The notes under the pieces: generated by a model
Told to the model about the DNA's origin: nothing
Database searches by the model: none
What the model saw: only the letters and a program-made list of their open reading frames with translations
Part shown: positions 23,880-37,224 of the stretch, in pieces
Layout of the letters: every line of letters starts with the position of its first letter
Numbering within the stretch: position 1 is the stretch's first letter
Source: Artocarpus heterophyllus
Lineage: Eukaryota; Streptophyta; Magnoliopsida; Rosales; Moraceae
DNA: 64,000 nt
Direction of reading: 5' to 3'
NCBI GenBank assembly: GCA_025403435.1
Contig: CM046337.1
Coordinates: forward strand, 3,417,501-3,481,500
Position numbers and translations under genes: made by a program

Positions 23880-24640
23880 CCAAAGATTACTGATCCTCGT
23901 TAATTGATTGTTTGTACTATTCGTTTTGGTTTACCTTTTTTATTTTTTAAATTTTTTTCTTTCTTATTCATTCTGTTTTAGCACCATGTATTGGACAGGA
24001 TGCAAACATAACCATAGCAATTTGTAAGTTATTTGAGTTAAGACTGATTAAAAGTTTGTTCTGCATGGGGTTCTATATGATAAACTTTTATTTATGTACG
24101 TGGGTCATACTTCCGGTATATTTTGACATTCCAACTGTGCTGCTTGTTACGTACGTTACTTTTAGATTAGATTCTTCATTCTTACTTGATGCACAGTAAT
24201 ATAATTCCTCAGAAAGAGGGAAAACATCATCGTGGGGTTAAATAATTTTTTGTTCCGATCCGAGTATCGTGTACATGGTTTAGTATTGCTTCACTTTTTA
24301 CAAATGGCAATAGTCCCTTTACTTTCACTTAAAATCACCATCATATTTTCCTTGGCTTTATTTTCTTAGACTGCAAAAGCACAACCATGCAAGATACATT
24401 TTTCCTTGAAAAAATACGACCCTGCTTAATAATTATCATTTAGCTGTCAAAAATCAACAATCTTCTTAACTCTCACTCTACTTGACAAAACTCTGAAAAC
24501 ACAAAACTGGTCCACAACACCCAAACGTACATATTAAAGGTGGAAATTATAAGATGAATACTCAAAAAGCTCCTCAAACATCCAGATCTAAGGGGAAAAA
24601 AAATTGCCATGACTGAGCGACAGAACAACAAGTATGGTCT
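23880..24640. other. Convergent intergenic region between the ANXUR-like gene and RPS15
   Basis: Must contain both 3' UTRs, since the genes point at each other. AT-rich, with no repeats or exon-like sequence that I can identify. Confidence 0.4.
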
Positions 24641-26064
<1,424 letters not shown>

Positions 26065-26084
26065 TTTCGTAGAGAGAGAGGAAA

Positions 26085-26142
26085 ACCCCTAATTCGCAGA
26101 GATAGAATCGGCGGCTGACGAAGGCGTGAGAGATTAGGGCTT
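26085..26142 (-). promoter_or_regulatory. RPS15 leader/promoter with telo-box-like elements
   Basis: GCCCTAATCT on the minus strand at about 26131-26140, and the AACCCCTAATT stretch on the plus strand at about 26091-26097, resemble the telo-box (AAACCCTAA) common upstream of plant translation-machinery genes. Assignment rests on motif and position only. Confidence 0.45.
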
Positions 26143-26425
26143 TTCTCGATGTGTTGTTTGGGTTTGCATATTTAAGAGGACACTACATCTTTCCAAAAAT
26201 AACCCCATTGTTTGTTAAAATTACAGCTCTACCGAACAAATTGTAAAAAGGGTTAAATAATTGTAAGGTTAATTACACGATTAATTATAAAAACTCCCCG
26301 TTAATTATGACCTTGTAACACTTTACCTCTTAAATTTTAAAACATAATATTTATTTTTCTTGATGTGACATCCAAAAATTTTTAGTGCATTAAGTACGCA
26401 ATATAAAGATTATTTTAAGTAATAG
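26143..26425. other. Upstream of RPS15, no gene seen
   Basis: The stretch near 26270-26345 (GGTTAATTACACGATTAATTA, CCTTGTAACACTTTACC, TTTTAAAACATAA) resembles one arm of the Mutator-type MITE at 49553-50424, so it may be a remnant of that family. No matching second arm was found nearby. Confidence 0.35.
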
Positions 26426-26426
26426 C

Positions 26427-26590
26427 ATTGTTGGCATTAATTGGTTCTAACCAACTTTTTAGTTAGAAATAATATAAAGCTCTCCCATGTTACAGTAAAA
26501 GCAAAAAAAGTTGTTATAGTATAAAGCTTTTATATGCTACAATGTTTACAGTTGTAACCAATGACTCTAACTACTATGCCAAATACCCTA
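26427..26590. mobile_element. hAT-like MITE, family M copy
   Basis: Starts ATTGTTGGCATTAATTGGTT and ends ATGCCAAATACCCT. Contains TATAAAGCTCTCCCATGTTACAGTAA and TATAAAGCTTTTATATGCTACA, the two direct copies of the family's internal motif. Confidence 0.65.
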
Positions 26591-26814
26591 TAAATTACGT
26601 ACAAATTTTGTGAGGTAAATTTTATCCTCAAAAATTTGTTAAGAATTTAAGGAATAATTTTGGCATAACGAAGATTATTGTTTAAATCTAATTTTTAAGA
26701 AAAATTCTAGAAATGTGAAAATGAAATTTTTAATATTAAAAATCATGCCATAAACTTAAACAAGAAAGTAATGAAATGAAAATAAGCTAGAGAGTCAAAT
26801 TGTTGCAAAATGTG

Positions 26815-27180
26815 TTACGATAAATTTTAAAACAGATATACAGTATAAGGAATACACAGTATGAAAATCACATTGTATGAGAATAATACAGTATAAAAAA
26901 TACACTAATAAAGTTATACAACATAAAAATTATACTGATAAAGTTAAACAGTGTAGAAATTATACTGTATAAAGTTAAGCAATATTAAAATATATGAAAA
27001 TATATGAAAATTATACTGCATAAAGTAACACAATATAGAAATTAAACTGTGTAAGGCTAAGCAGTATATAAATTATACCATGTGGATGATGTGGAAGCTT
27101 ATGGACCATGAAACATAATATAGGGAAGAATGCTAACAATATGAGAAATATACCAGCAGTATAGGAAAAATACTATCAGT
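26815..27180. repeat. Degenerate minisatellite, units of about 30-36 bp
   Basis: Repeated units of the type CAGTATA-AAATTATACTG-TATAAAGTTA, about ten in a row with much divergence. Each unit is itself a weak palindrome (CAGTATAA...TTATACTG). Entirely AT-rich and non-coding. Confidence 0.65.
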
Positions 27181-27426
27181 ATAAATTTAGACTATTAAAA
27201 AGATGATTGTAAGACTCACCTAGATGCCACTTGTAAGGTGGGAAAAAAGCCACATCCACCCTGTGTAAGACCCGGTTTAGGGCCTTATTTTTGGGCAAAA
27301 ATATTATCATTTTAAACCTTGGGAAGAAATTTAAAAAAAAAAGAAGGTGGTCATTTGGAAAGTTTAAACAAAAAATTAGCCATTTTGGCTCTAAGTAAAA
27401 CCAACAGCCCCCTCCCCCCATGATTC

Positions 27427-29788
27427 TGTAACGCCCCTATATGGGGGTTAACAGTTTTTAATGAGATAAAATAAAAATAAATAATAAAAGTAAAACCTTA
27501 AAGATTAAAATTTGCCCGGGACTTAAATGAAAACTCTCAACTCAAAAATAAAAATATAATCGACAAGTAAACCACAGTTTTAATGTAGCACCTTAAATTT
27601 AATAATATAAACTGTTGTCATCATCATTTTAACCCTCAACACATTGTAATACAGTCACAGAAAGTAACAATTGATGCTTACATTATCATGAAGAACATTC
27701 TTTACAATTGAGCAGTCCCAATGTAATATAGTTACATCGCTTCCTCAACTATATTTCTCGTAGCCACCTCACACTTAGTGTGTCCTGAAAAGATATAAAC
27801 ATAAGGGAATGAGCAACACTATGCTCAGTAGAGAAAGCCATTACTCACCTTTAGGTTTTTATCATTACCACATTAAAATCTGCATGGTTAGTAAGTCACA
27901 TCATATTCCAGATTATGAGGTTTATTATGATCACATCTTATGGATACCGTAGTTAATCATTACCAAGTGTCATAATTACACATTTATTCAAATATTACCA
28001 ATCATCATTGTTCATAGGTATCCATGTTAAATTGAGTATCACTCAACTCATCGAAACCCAAATGGGCGCACTTGATCACCCTATAAACATTCCAAGGGTG
28101 TTCCGGTGAGAGGACATCAAGCCCCGAGTCCTCACCAAATCGATTCCTGTACAGTGTGTTCTGGGACTTTCAACCCAAGGAAGCGTCATCGCCTTCCCCC
28201 TACTTTACCTTTTAGGGTATTCATGCCCAAGGACGTAACCGTCGCCCTCTTCATGTCTCACAATTTCTCTATATTGAATCATTATCAATAGAGTTAGTTT
28301 TCCTAACCATGCTTCTCAATTTATAACATGTGTCAATTCATTATGTTCCTCGCCGTACAATACAAGACGAGTCCATGTCATAGTTTCATATGTGATAATC
28401 ATATAATATCAGTTCAACATAGATATATATATATTGCGGCAAAACAATCAATTTTAATTCTATAAAAACCTCACAAAAGATGAGTAATAGAATCCCTACC
28501 TTTTAAGCTTATCAACAGTCTCTTAATCCTGGAATCAATTAACGTTAGCTCCATACTCCCTTGATCCTAAGGCGTGCATAAGGACAATTAAAACTAAAGC
28601 ACAACATACAACTACATTCATAAATAAATCATGTGTAAACCTATCTTACTAGTATGCCATTAAAGCTTTTATATAAATCTCTTTTGAATACCACAGTAAA
28701 CAATTTTTGTCTTAACACAATATAAAATGTGAACAAGTAATCTATATGTTTTAGTCCCTAATAAGATTCATCAATCACTTAGGATAATATTGGAAAGGTT
28801 GCAAGACATTAAAGAATTAGGTGGTGAGCAAAGATGGGTTCTTGGTTCAGGTTAGCAGCTGGTATACCATAACAAACTGGTAGATTTACTAGTTTCCAAT
28901 ACAAAAATTAAATAATTCTTAGAAAATAAAATACAACTCCGATTTAGGTTTATGATAGCTCGTTAGAAAGCCTAAGATGCTACTTTTCAAATATGCAAAC
29001 CAATTCATAAAATTCATTTTAATTTAATCTTAGAATTTCAAGAAATAACCACTGCCCATAGAGGTATTACAAAGTTTAACAATATAAATTTTCTGTCTAG
29101 GGCATATACACTTAGACTTCATACATATGCTCCAAAATAGCAACAAACATATACTTAGGTTTAAGAACGCAAATTTGAATAATCCTTTAGTATAAAAGAA
29201 AATTTATAAATGAAAGACTAAATTTGTTCATAAGATTCTAACCTCGGATTATGGTTAGTTGGAAGCTTGAAATGGCTTCAAAACAGGTTCCTTTACTTCG
29301 GTATGACTGAAATTCTTGCTCAAATGGAGGTGATGGTGGCTGATTTTTATGGCTGCCTTGAAGAAGTTCTCTAAGTATTTTGCTTCAGCAAAGAAATGAG
29401 AAGAAGAGTGTGGGAACCGTGGAAGAGAAAGGAAGAAAAGATGAAGTCTTTGAAGAGAAGTGATGGAAACAATTATAGAGGAGACATGTTGAAGCATGTC
29501 ACGGAGGAAATAAAGAAAATGAGGGTCAAGAGTAGTTGGAAAAGATATCCTTATGTCTCATCTAAAGACTTTAACACACATAATGCCAATATGACATTTT
29601 TGAGATTTATTAGAAGTTCTAAGGCTTTTTAGTAATCATACTAAATAAATATAGGAGAATTTTAGAAAATTTAAAAATAGATAAAAATAAATATTATAAA
29701 ATAAATTTAAATGAAGCAATTTTTTTTTTATACATTAAAAATTAATTTAATTACCTCAATACCCGTTAGGAGAATAACGGGTGTCACA
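27427..29788 (-). mobile_element. Solo LTR C (2362 bp, TSD GATTC)
   Basis: Runs on the plus strand from TGTAACGCCCCTATATGG to ATAACGGGTGTCACA, with a perfect 5-bp duplication GATTC on both sides (27422-27426 and 29789-29793). The probable transcript sense is minus: from TGTGACACCCGTTA through a pyrimidine-rich leader to a donor-like CCGAGGTTAGAATC (near 29244), then a CTGAGCATAGTGTTGCTCA stretch (27806-27825), an acceptor-like TTTTCAG/GACACAC, and the end. This layout parallels LTRs A and B although the sequence is different, so it is a related but separate family. It lacks the GC-rich palindromes. Confidence 0.88.
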
Positions 29789-30761
29789 GATTCTTTCATA
29801 TATTTTTCAAAACCTCAACTCTTAATCAAGTTTAAAAGCAAGTTCAATAGTCCAAGAGCAAGATTGAGCAATTTTTGACGTAAAACCTAAGCTTTTCTCT
29901 TAAAGCTTTAGTGTTTTCTCTTGAAGTTTTTGAGTAAGGTTTGATGTGTGGCGCCCTGCCTTTTTGTGTTGTTACTTAACTTTATTGAACATCGTTTCTT
30001 TAACTTAATCTTACTTTCAATAAAGAAAATACCGAGTAATTTTTTTTAACATACTTTTAAACATACTTAAATCTGTTGCAACTGAAGTTGAGACATAGCT
30101 CAACACTTGACTTTAAAATTATTTAAAACATTTCTTAAACTCATTAAGAAATATTTACTTTTGTAAAGCCTTTTAAACCTTTTTTAAAATCTGTTGCAAT
30201 ATCTGTTGCAACGTAAACTAAAACATAGCTTAAAAACTTAACTTTATAACTATTTAAAACATTTCATAAATATATTTTTAAAAATGTTTTTCATAAAACC
30301 TTTTTTATAAAACATTTTCTTAAACATTGACTTTCTTAAAACTTTGAAAACACTATTTTAAATAGTAGAAAACTTTTCCTTTAACCAGCGGAAGATTCTT
30401 GTAGTGGTATCCATACCACTCTTCGCATCTATCCACCGCAACACTAAGTTCTATAACCGGTAATACTGGTTTCTTGTAGGACTACTTACACCATAAAAAA
30501 ACTTGTAATGAGCTTTCCTTCAGCAAATTCAAACATTATCCCACAAAATATTTAAAACATTCTTTATAAAACTTTTCTCATAAAACATTTCTTAATATTT
30601 TTCACCAAACGTACTTCATAAAAACATTAATTAAAGGAATGCAAGTAATTACATAATGTATGATTCTATTTATGCTCCATTATAAACTTCTCATTATCAT
30701 TCATAAATTTCTTAACTTCTTATCATCGTTCTTATCTTTCTTTATCTTGCGAATTTGAGTG

Positions 30762-32796
30762 TGTTGGAAACAAAGTACGCAGCGGAATTTTAAAAATTTT
30801 TCATCAGAGTATTTTCCAAAACACAAGTTTGACATGTTATATGTATAAATTAGACAGATCTTACTAACCTCAGTGTGTTGAAGAACCTCCGCAACCTGTG
30901 TAGAGAAGTAACGTTCCAGAAGAGCCTAAACCAACTGGTCTTCTTTGCTATTCTCTATCCACAACCGGAGTGAGTGTGGGCTCACACGTACAGCTCTTCC
31001 ACCGGTGACTCTCCTTCCAACCAACAGAGAGAACCCAAAGCTAGTGTTCGTGATTTGTGAACAAAAGCTCTCAGGGAGTTTTCAGATGCTCACTCAAAGA
31101 GTATCACTCTTAATCTCTCAAATTGATCTGAGTAAATCATTAGACTCACTCCCTTTTTATACCTATTGGTCCTAGGGTTAGTCCATATCAAATTAGGTCT
31201 CAAAAAATTGAAACAGAATCAAGTTCGGATCAATATTTGATAAGATCCGCGTGAAGACGCGTAATCTTAATTGTCGTCAGTCGGCAGGCCAAACTTTCTG
31301 ATATGCAGGCCGAACAGGCCAGTTCGGCAGGCCGAACACGTCATCCGGCAGGCCGAACTGTCAAGAAAAAATCTCCGCGAATCTTTTATTTTCCACCTGA
31401 GATTCTAAAGGATAAAGTCTCAGTTTTGATTCAAATAGCCCAATAGAAAAGATATCTGATCAAAACAAACTTTATCAAGATAATCTCTAAGAAAATAAAT
31501 CAATTCACAATAATTCTACAAGTTTATCTTGTTCTAATTGTCCAAAATTAAAACAACCGATAAACAGACAAGAATTACCCAAACGCAATAATTCAACAAG
31601 TTCATCTTGAACTAATTTTCTTACATAATTAATTCAACCGATAAACAGACATGAATTATTTGATTCTTATAAATTTTAAACCAATCTGATAAATCCGACA
31701 TAAGTCACAAATTATTGGAAAAGCACGCCGTGTCGTTACAGGATTTTGTGAGCTAGCAAAGGGGACCAAAATGGACCTATAAATTTCAAGCTCATGATAA
31801 TTATGAAACCCAATATCCCAGATATACATTTCACAATTATCAACTCCAACGCTACTCCACTAAAAGCTTGGAGCTGCACTCTCGAATTTTATAGAATTAC
31901 GAAGCTCGTGTAGCTAAGTCTCCATAACATATCATAGTGTATCGCATCCCCATATGATCATCCATAATCGGCTTAAGGACAAGTTCTGTCTTACCTTCCC
32001 GATTATTTTTATCTTACGTTCCATTGTCTTACCATTAGAAAACTTACCATCCAAAGATAGTATACCATTCGGTTACACCTATGTATCCAAATGGTTGAGT
32101 GCTCCTAGTTTTCCAATTACAGGACAACACATATAAGAGGATATCATTACTCCTAAAGAGGAGCTATGGATTTCATATCTATGAATAACAAGTCTACGCT
32201 ATCAAGAGTCATGCCTCCAACGTACCGGCATGCATGCCACTATAGAAATGTGGGAGTCACCCATTGGTACATCAAAAGACACAAGTCAAGACAACGGGCC
32301 CATTATTCATCTCAAGATTAAGATACAATACAAATGATTGTCTAAAGTGAATCGATTTGTCAAGACAGAATTATTAATCCAAATCAATTCACTTTATGTC
32401 CCGATCCAACACATCGTCAACTATGACAACGCGTCAATGTTTCTATTCACGGAGTCCAACTCCGATGGCCAAGACAAACCATCTCCCTAAAGGGATATAG
32501 ACAACATAACAATCTTTACATGAATAAAGCGCTCAACTTTATTCCCTCGATTGCGGATCATCTGTTTTAGACCGTCACCCTAAGAATTGTGTCTTCCGCA
32601 TAATCATCCCATCATATGCCCAATTCTTAGGGTTTAGAATGACAGTCTCAGACTACTGTTTGCTTATCATACATTCAACAAATATGAACGTAAAAAGGAC
32701 AATATTTGGTATATATAAATGAATAAATTCTTTATTGATAAAAATGTCTCCAAAAACGTATTACATTTTTACTCCTTAGGGCATACATGTCTAACA
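30762..32796 (-). mobile_element. Solo LTR D, Copia-like (2035 bp, TSD GAGTG)
   Basis: Plus-strand start TGTTGGAAACAAAGTACG and end CATGTCTAACA, flanked by a perfect 5-bp duplication GAGTG (30757-30761 and 32797-32801). In minus sense it begins TGTTAGACATGTATGCCC and ends TTTCCAACA, ends typical of Copia LTRs. It is inserted in another LTR-like sequence. It carries four units of the GC-rich palindrome (31281-31365) otherwise seen in LTRs A and B. No internal coding region or second LTR. Confidence 0.92.
31281..31365. repeat. GC-rich CGGCAGGCCGAAC cluster in LTR D
   Basis: Four to five units (GTCGGCAGGCCAAAC, CAGGCCGAACAGGCC, AGTTCGGCAGGCCGAACAC, CCGGCAGGCCGAACTG). The asymmetric centre (GGCAGGCC) reads on the plus strand while LTR D is in minus sense, so its orientation within the LTR is opposite to that in A and B. 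Confidence 0.85.
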
Positions 32797-33290
32797 GAGT
32801 GTTCATACTAATAATATCAATATGAGATCATAAACATGATACTTCCCTTATAGAAGACTTTTCCTTAAGACCATCGAATACCGAGGTCATAACTTTAACA
32901 TAACTCGTATACCTCACATCAAGGAGGTTGGTACAATACCTACTTATCATCTTTCCTTTATCTTTTTATTAACTTTAGTGAACAAAACAAATGCTAACAT
33001 CTCATACGCAAATATGTTACAAATCATAAATTGAACTTTAAAACATTGCATTACACATGCAAACATATAACAAATGCAACCATGTTACAAAATATGACTT
33101 GATCTTTAAAACATTATGCATAACAAATGCAAACATACTTTTAACATAATAGTTGCAAATATAATGCAAATCTTAACTTTAACTTTAGCTTTAAAACTTG
33201 ATGCATAACAAATGCGAACATAAAACATATACAAAGCATTCAAAAATTCCCTTTTTCATGCCGTAAGTGAGGTCTGAGACTTATATAATG

Positions 33291-34430
33291 TTAATTATAA
33301 AACTATATCTCATAGTTTTAACTATTTCTCAATTTGTCATTTTTATTTTTAGAAACTACAAAATTGTCCTTTGAAGTTTAAATACTTATTTCAATTTTCA
33401 TCATTCCAAGTAAAAAAAAAAAAATAACATAACTACCCTTCAACAATTATTGAAAATATTTTATAAATATAAAAAAAAAGAATCCCAAAACACAAAAATT
33501 AAAAAAAAAAATCTTAAGTCTTATGACCTTTTAAATGTCAAAATAATTTTTTAAAATTATTTAACAAGGAAAATATATTTTAGAAACAAATTCGTTATAA
33601 TCAAGAGTATTTTTGTTTTATAGTCATGTTTTTTCTATCCAAAAAGTCTACGAGGGATAAAATTGAAACAAGTTTTTCAAATGCATAAATTGAAAAATTA
33701 TTAAAACTAGAATGTGTGATTATATAATTAACCTTATATACATAATTTTTCAATTTTGTAGCATTTGCTTTCCAAATTATAGTAAGACTACTAATTCGTG
33801 TTCGCGTTGTATTTGTGCCGATGCAATTATAACACAACATAATTAATATGAATACGAATACGAAACATTTATTATGTAGGTTACACAACACAATACGTAA
33901 ACACATTTATTATATGGGCTGTACTGGCACTAAAAAAAAACCATTTATGACATGATTTTGGAAAAAGTAAAAAGAATAGTGGAAAAGGAATTGATTAAAA
34001 ATAATATTATAGACTGCTAACTATCACTTATAGCTAATTAACTCAAGTAAGCATATGATAACAAGAACATAAATTCTCCAAATATTAGTAATTAAAAAAC
34101 AAGAAAAAAATCTAAATACAAAACATATAGATGATACGACTAGGTATGTAAAAATATTCAATCACATCATTCAAAGTTCCAAAATATAACCAAACATCGT
34201 AAAGTTCAAGGCATAACCAAACATCTATATATTCACATCCAAATGTAAGCCATAAACGGGAGGGTTTGTGTCATGCCACGAGGGAACACTAATGTTTTGT
34301 TTAATTAAGTGGATTAAGCGTGCTAATTAACAAGCTAGTTAGGAATTCATCTTTTTTATTTTCGTGGTATTTATGCCAACTCATTAATGAACTAAAAAAT
34401 AAACACGTGATCTAAACTATGATTAACATT
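33291..34430. other. Intergenic, no gene seen
   Basis: AT-rich with A-runs. No exon-like sequence or element ends that I can support. Confidence 0.4.
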
Positions 34431-34434
34431 CTTA

Positions 34435-34985
34435 CTTGTGGGTACCCGCTCCTAATAGGACAAATATGGGGGTTGCTATAAGGATGGGTCGAGTATGGGG
34501 ATAAAAATTAACCCCTGAGTTAGGGGAGGGGTGGAGCGGGGGTGGGGAAAGCTCCCTCTCCACCAACCCAATCCAATTATATGTGCTTTTATTTATTTAA
34601 TTATTTTTTTACATATATATATATGTATATTTATTTAAATATGTATTTATATAGAATGGAGCTGAAATGAAGCTATAACAAGAATATACAAAGGAAATGA
34701 GTAATGTTGTTAGTGTTTTAATGTATTGGTTTATTTTATAAATTTAATCTTCAGATTAATGGATTTTGGATTTGTTTATGCTCTAATTTTATAATAATTT
34801 TGATTTAAGTTAAATAATGTTACAATAATTTAAAACTCTTAAGGGGTAAATAGGTAGGCATGAGGATGGCTCCCTTGATCGAGATTCCTCGACCCACCTG
34901 TCTTTAATTAGGTGGGTATGAAGGGCAAAAGAGTAGTACAGTATGGGGTGGGGAAGTATACATGTCCCGCCCCGCCCTATTGCCT
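34435..34985. mobile_element. Probable non-autonomous hAT-like element with G/C-rich ends
   Basis: The left end GTGGGTACCCGCTCCTAATAGG and the right end CATGTCCCGCCCCGCCCTATTG are G/C-rich and roughly complementary, with repeated GGGGTGGGG-type subterminal motifs. The middle is AT-rich. This resembles small plant elements with GGGTACCC-type ends, but I cannot define a target duplication. Confidence 0.35.
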
Positions 34986-35018
34986 AAAGTCATTTATCTC
35001 ACGTCGTCTTATATATAG

Positions 35019-35188
35019 TGTTTAGAGCATTAATTTAAACCACTGGTTGAACTAATTTTAGTTAAATACACTGTAATATGTGAAAAAACTTTGTACTATA
35101 GCTTATTTTTTCTTGATGTTATGATTTGTGAGAGTTTTACACTATAACAACTAAAAGTTTTGTTGAAACTAACAAGGCCAAACACCCT
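35019..35188. mobile_element. hAT-like MITE, family M copy
   Basis: Starts GTGTTTAGAGCATTAATTT and ends GGCCAAACACCC. Two internal motif copies (CACTGTAATATGTGAAAAAAC and TTTGTGAGAGTTTTACACTATA). Confidence 0.7.
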
Positions 35189-36267
35189 TATATCATGTCA
35201 TTTGTATTATGCCTGAAATTAACGGTCTTACTTTATAGTGCTTTTATGTTCTCTCTCATATCACTTTTTTTGTTAACCTTTTTGGAGTAATGGATATACA
35301 TACCCCATTATTGAAGTTGTAGATATCATAATATTCCTAATTATCTTGGCATTCCTCAAGTTTCCTCTCGAATTAATAAGGTAATTTGGACGTAGCTGTA
35401 TTATTTGTCCCAAAGTTTAAACACCTTAACTGAATGTCGTGTGATCTAAACTGCTAACCAACCAGATTAAAAAGCGAGTTAGACAAATAACATAATCGTA
35501 CTAGTCATGTTGAAATGCAACAAAAAATGATAAAATATTTTACAAAGAACGAAAATTAAAATCATAATAATTGCTGAATAATTTTTACATCAATTACAAC
35601 ATAATTTTTATTCCTAAAATATTCTAAAATAATTTTCTATATTTCAATTTACTTTTATAAGCAATGTCATGTAGTGTAATTTCTACCTAATGACTCATAT
35701 TGTAAAAGTCCTATTATCTATATATGGTCAAAACAAACACAATTTTAAGCTATATCAACTTAAATCACATTATGTGTGAGATTTCAAGGCTAATTTCTCT
35801 GTCATTTTTTGTGATTCTTGAACTAATGGTAACTGCTACATCTTCAAAATCCTTAAAGATAAAGAAATGTCAATTATCTTTTAAGGACTCCCTTAAAATT
35901 CATCAAATGCTTAACATATTAATATTAAATCTTAGTTCTGACCAATCTAAATTTTCAACCGAATTTCTCCCTCATAGTTTCACCAAATGATCCAAAAATT
36001 TAGTCATTAGAAAGCTTACGTCCTAGTCCAAAAGGCAACTAAACCACACTTAAAAATTTTGGCTACAGCTTGTGCTATGCCCTTTAGAAATCGAGTGAAA
36101 AACACACCCAAAAAGTTCATGCCCACCTCAAGCTTTGCTCTCAACCCAATCCTGGCTATCCGCATCCTCCCAAAAACTGTCGTTTTCGACCGTAGATAAG
36201 ACGCATATCCAACGACCCACATTTAAACTCTTAACATTTTTGTTAATCCGTGTCTCATTGCTCTCGA

Positions 36268-36310
36268 CCAATCAGCGCTCAGCATTTGCGTTCTCTTTTC
36301 GTTATATAAA
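36268..36310 (+). promoter_or_regulatory. Core promoter of the histone H1 gene: CCAAT and TATA boxes
   Basis: CCAAT (within GACCAATCAGCG) at 36268-36272 and TATATAAA at 36303-36310 lie 170 and 132 bp before the ATG. They are followed by a CT-rich leader (36342-36412). Spacing and order fit a plant class II promoter. Confidence 0.65.
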
Positions 36311-36441
36311 CCCCCTCTCCTAACCGTCATGTTTTCCGTATAGATCTCTCTCTCTGCCATTTCATATTTTCATTCCTCGATATTATTCTCTACTTCTCTC
36401 TCTGCTTCCGAGTTCTGACTCACTGAGTTGATTCATCAGCC

Positions 36442-37224
36442 ATGTCTGAAGCTGTCGCTGCTGTTCCTGCTGCCAAGGCCGCGAAGGCCAAAACTGCGCC
36501 GAAGAAGACGAAATCGTCTTCTTCTCACCCTACTTTCCTCGAGGTATTTGTAATTCGAAGTTTTCGCCTTTTTGCTTATCTGAATCGATTGCGATTTTGA
36601 TTCTCTCTCTCTCTCTTCAGATCTGATTGACTTTTCGTGTTTGGAATTTTGCAGATGATCACCGAAGCGATTGTGTCGCTGAAGGAGAGGACCGGCTCGA
36701 GCCAGTACGCGATCACCAAGTTCATCGAGGTGAAGCACAAGCAATTGCCTCCGAACTTCAAGAAGCTCTTGCTCTATCATCTCAAGAAGCTTGTCGCCGC
36801 CGAGAAGCTCGTGAAGGTGAAGCACTCCTTCAAGCTTCCTTCTGCTCGCTCCGCCGCCGCCGCTAAAGCTCCAGCGCCGGCGAAGAAACCTGCTGCGTCG
36901 AAACCGAAGGCTGCTAAGCCAGCCAAGGCAGCAGCGGCTAAGCCAAAACCGAAGCCGAAGGCGAAGGCCGCCGGAACTGCAAAGGCTAAGGTTGCTGCGA
37001 AGCCTAAGGCGGTCGTGAAGGCCAAGGCGGTTGCGAAGCCCAAGCCCAAGCCCAAGGCGAAGCCCGCCGCTAAGCCCGCTAAGGTGGCGAGAACGGCGTC
37101 GAGAAAGTCGCCGGGGAAGGTTGCTCCGGCAGCGAAGTCGAAGAAAGCCATCCCCGTGAAGAAGCCGAAGAGCGTGAAGAAGTCTCCGGCGAAGAAGGCC
37201 CAGCCGAAGAAGGCGAAGAAGTGA
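36442..37224 (+). CDS. Linker histone H1 (223 aa, 2 exons)
   Basis: Exon 1 is 36442-36543 and exon 2 is 36655-37224, a GT-AG intron of 111 bp between codons (…TFLE / MITEA…). Residues about 26-98 form the winged-helix H15 globular domain (SHPTFLEMITEAIVSLKERT, SSQYAITKFIEVKHKQLP, LLLYHLKKLVAAEKLVKVK). The remaining C-terminal tail is almost all K, A and P, with KPKPKPKAK-type repeats and SP/TP-like phosphorylation sites (KSPGK, KKSPAK). It binds linker DNA at the nucleosome entry and exit and compacts chromatin. The intron position inside the globular domain is common in plant H1 genes. GC content is much higher than in the flanks, as expected for a K/A/P-coding tail. Confidence 0.96.

Larger units (their letters stand above)
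29943..33290 (-). mobile_element. Probable long LTR, interrupted by solo LTR D (edges uncertain)
   Basis: The left edge TGTGTGGCGCCCTGCC and the right edge GCCGTAAGTGAGGTCTGAGAC (read on minus: GTCTCAGACCTCACTTACGGC) look like the two ends of a long LTR on the minus strand. The left and right pieces (29943-30761 and 32802-33290) are separated by LTR D and together make about 1.3 kb. I found no clear 5-bp target duplication, and the right end does not show a clean CA, so the limits are approximate. Confidence 0.45.
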
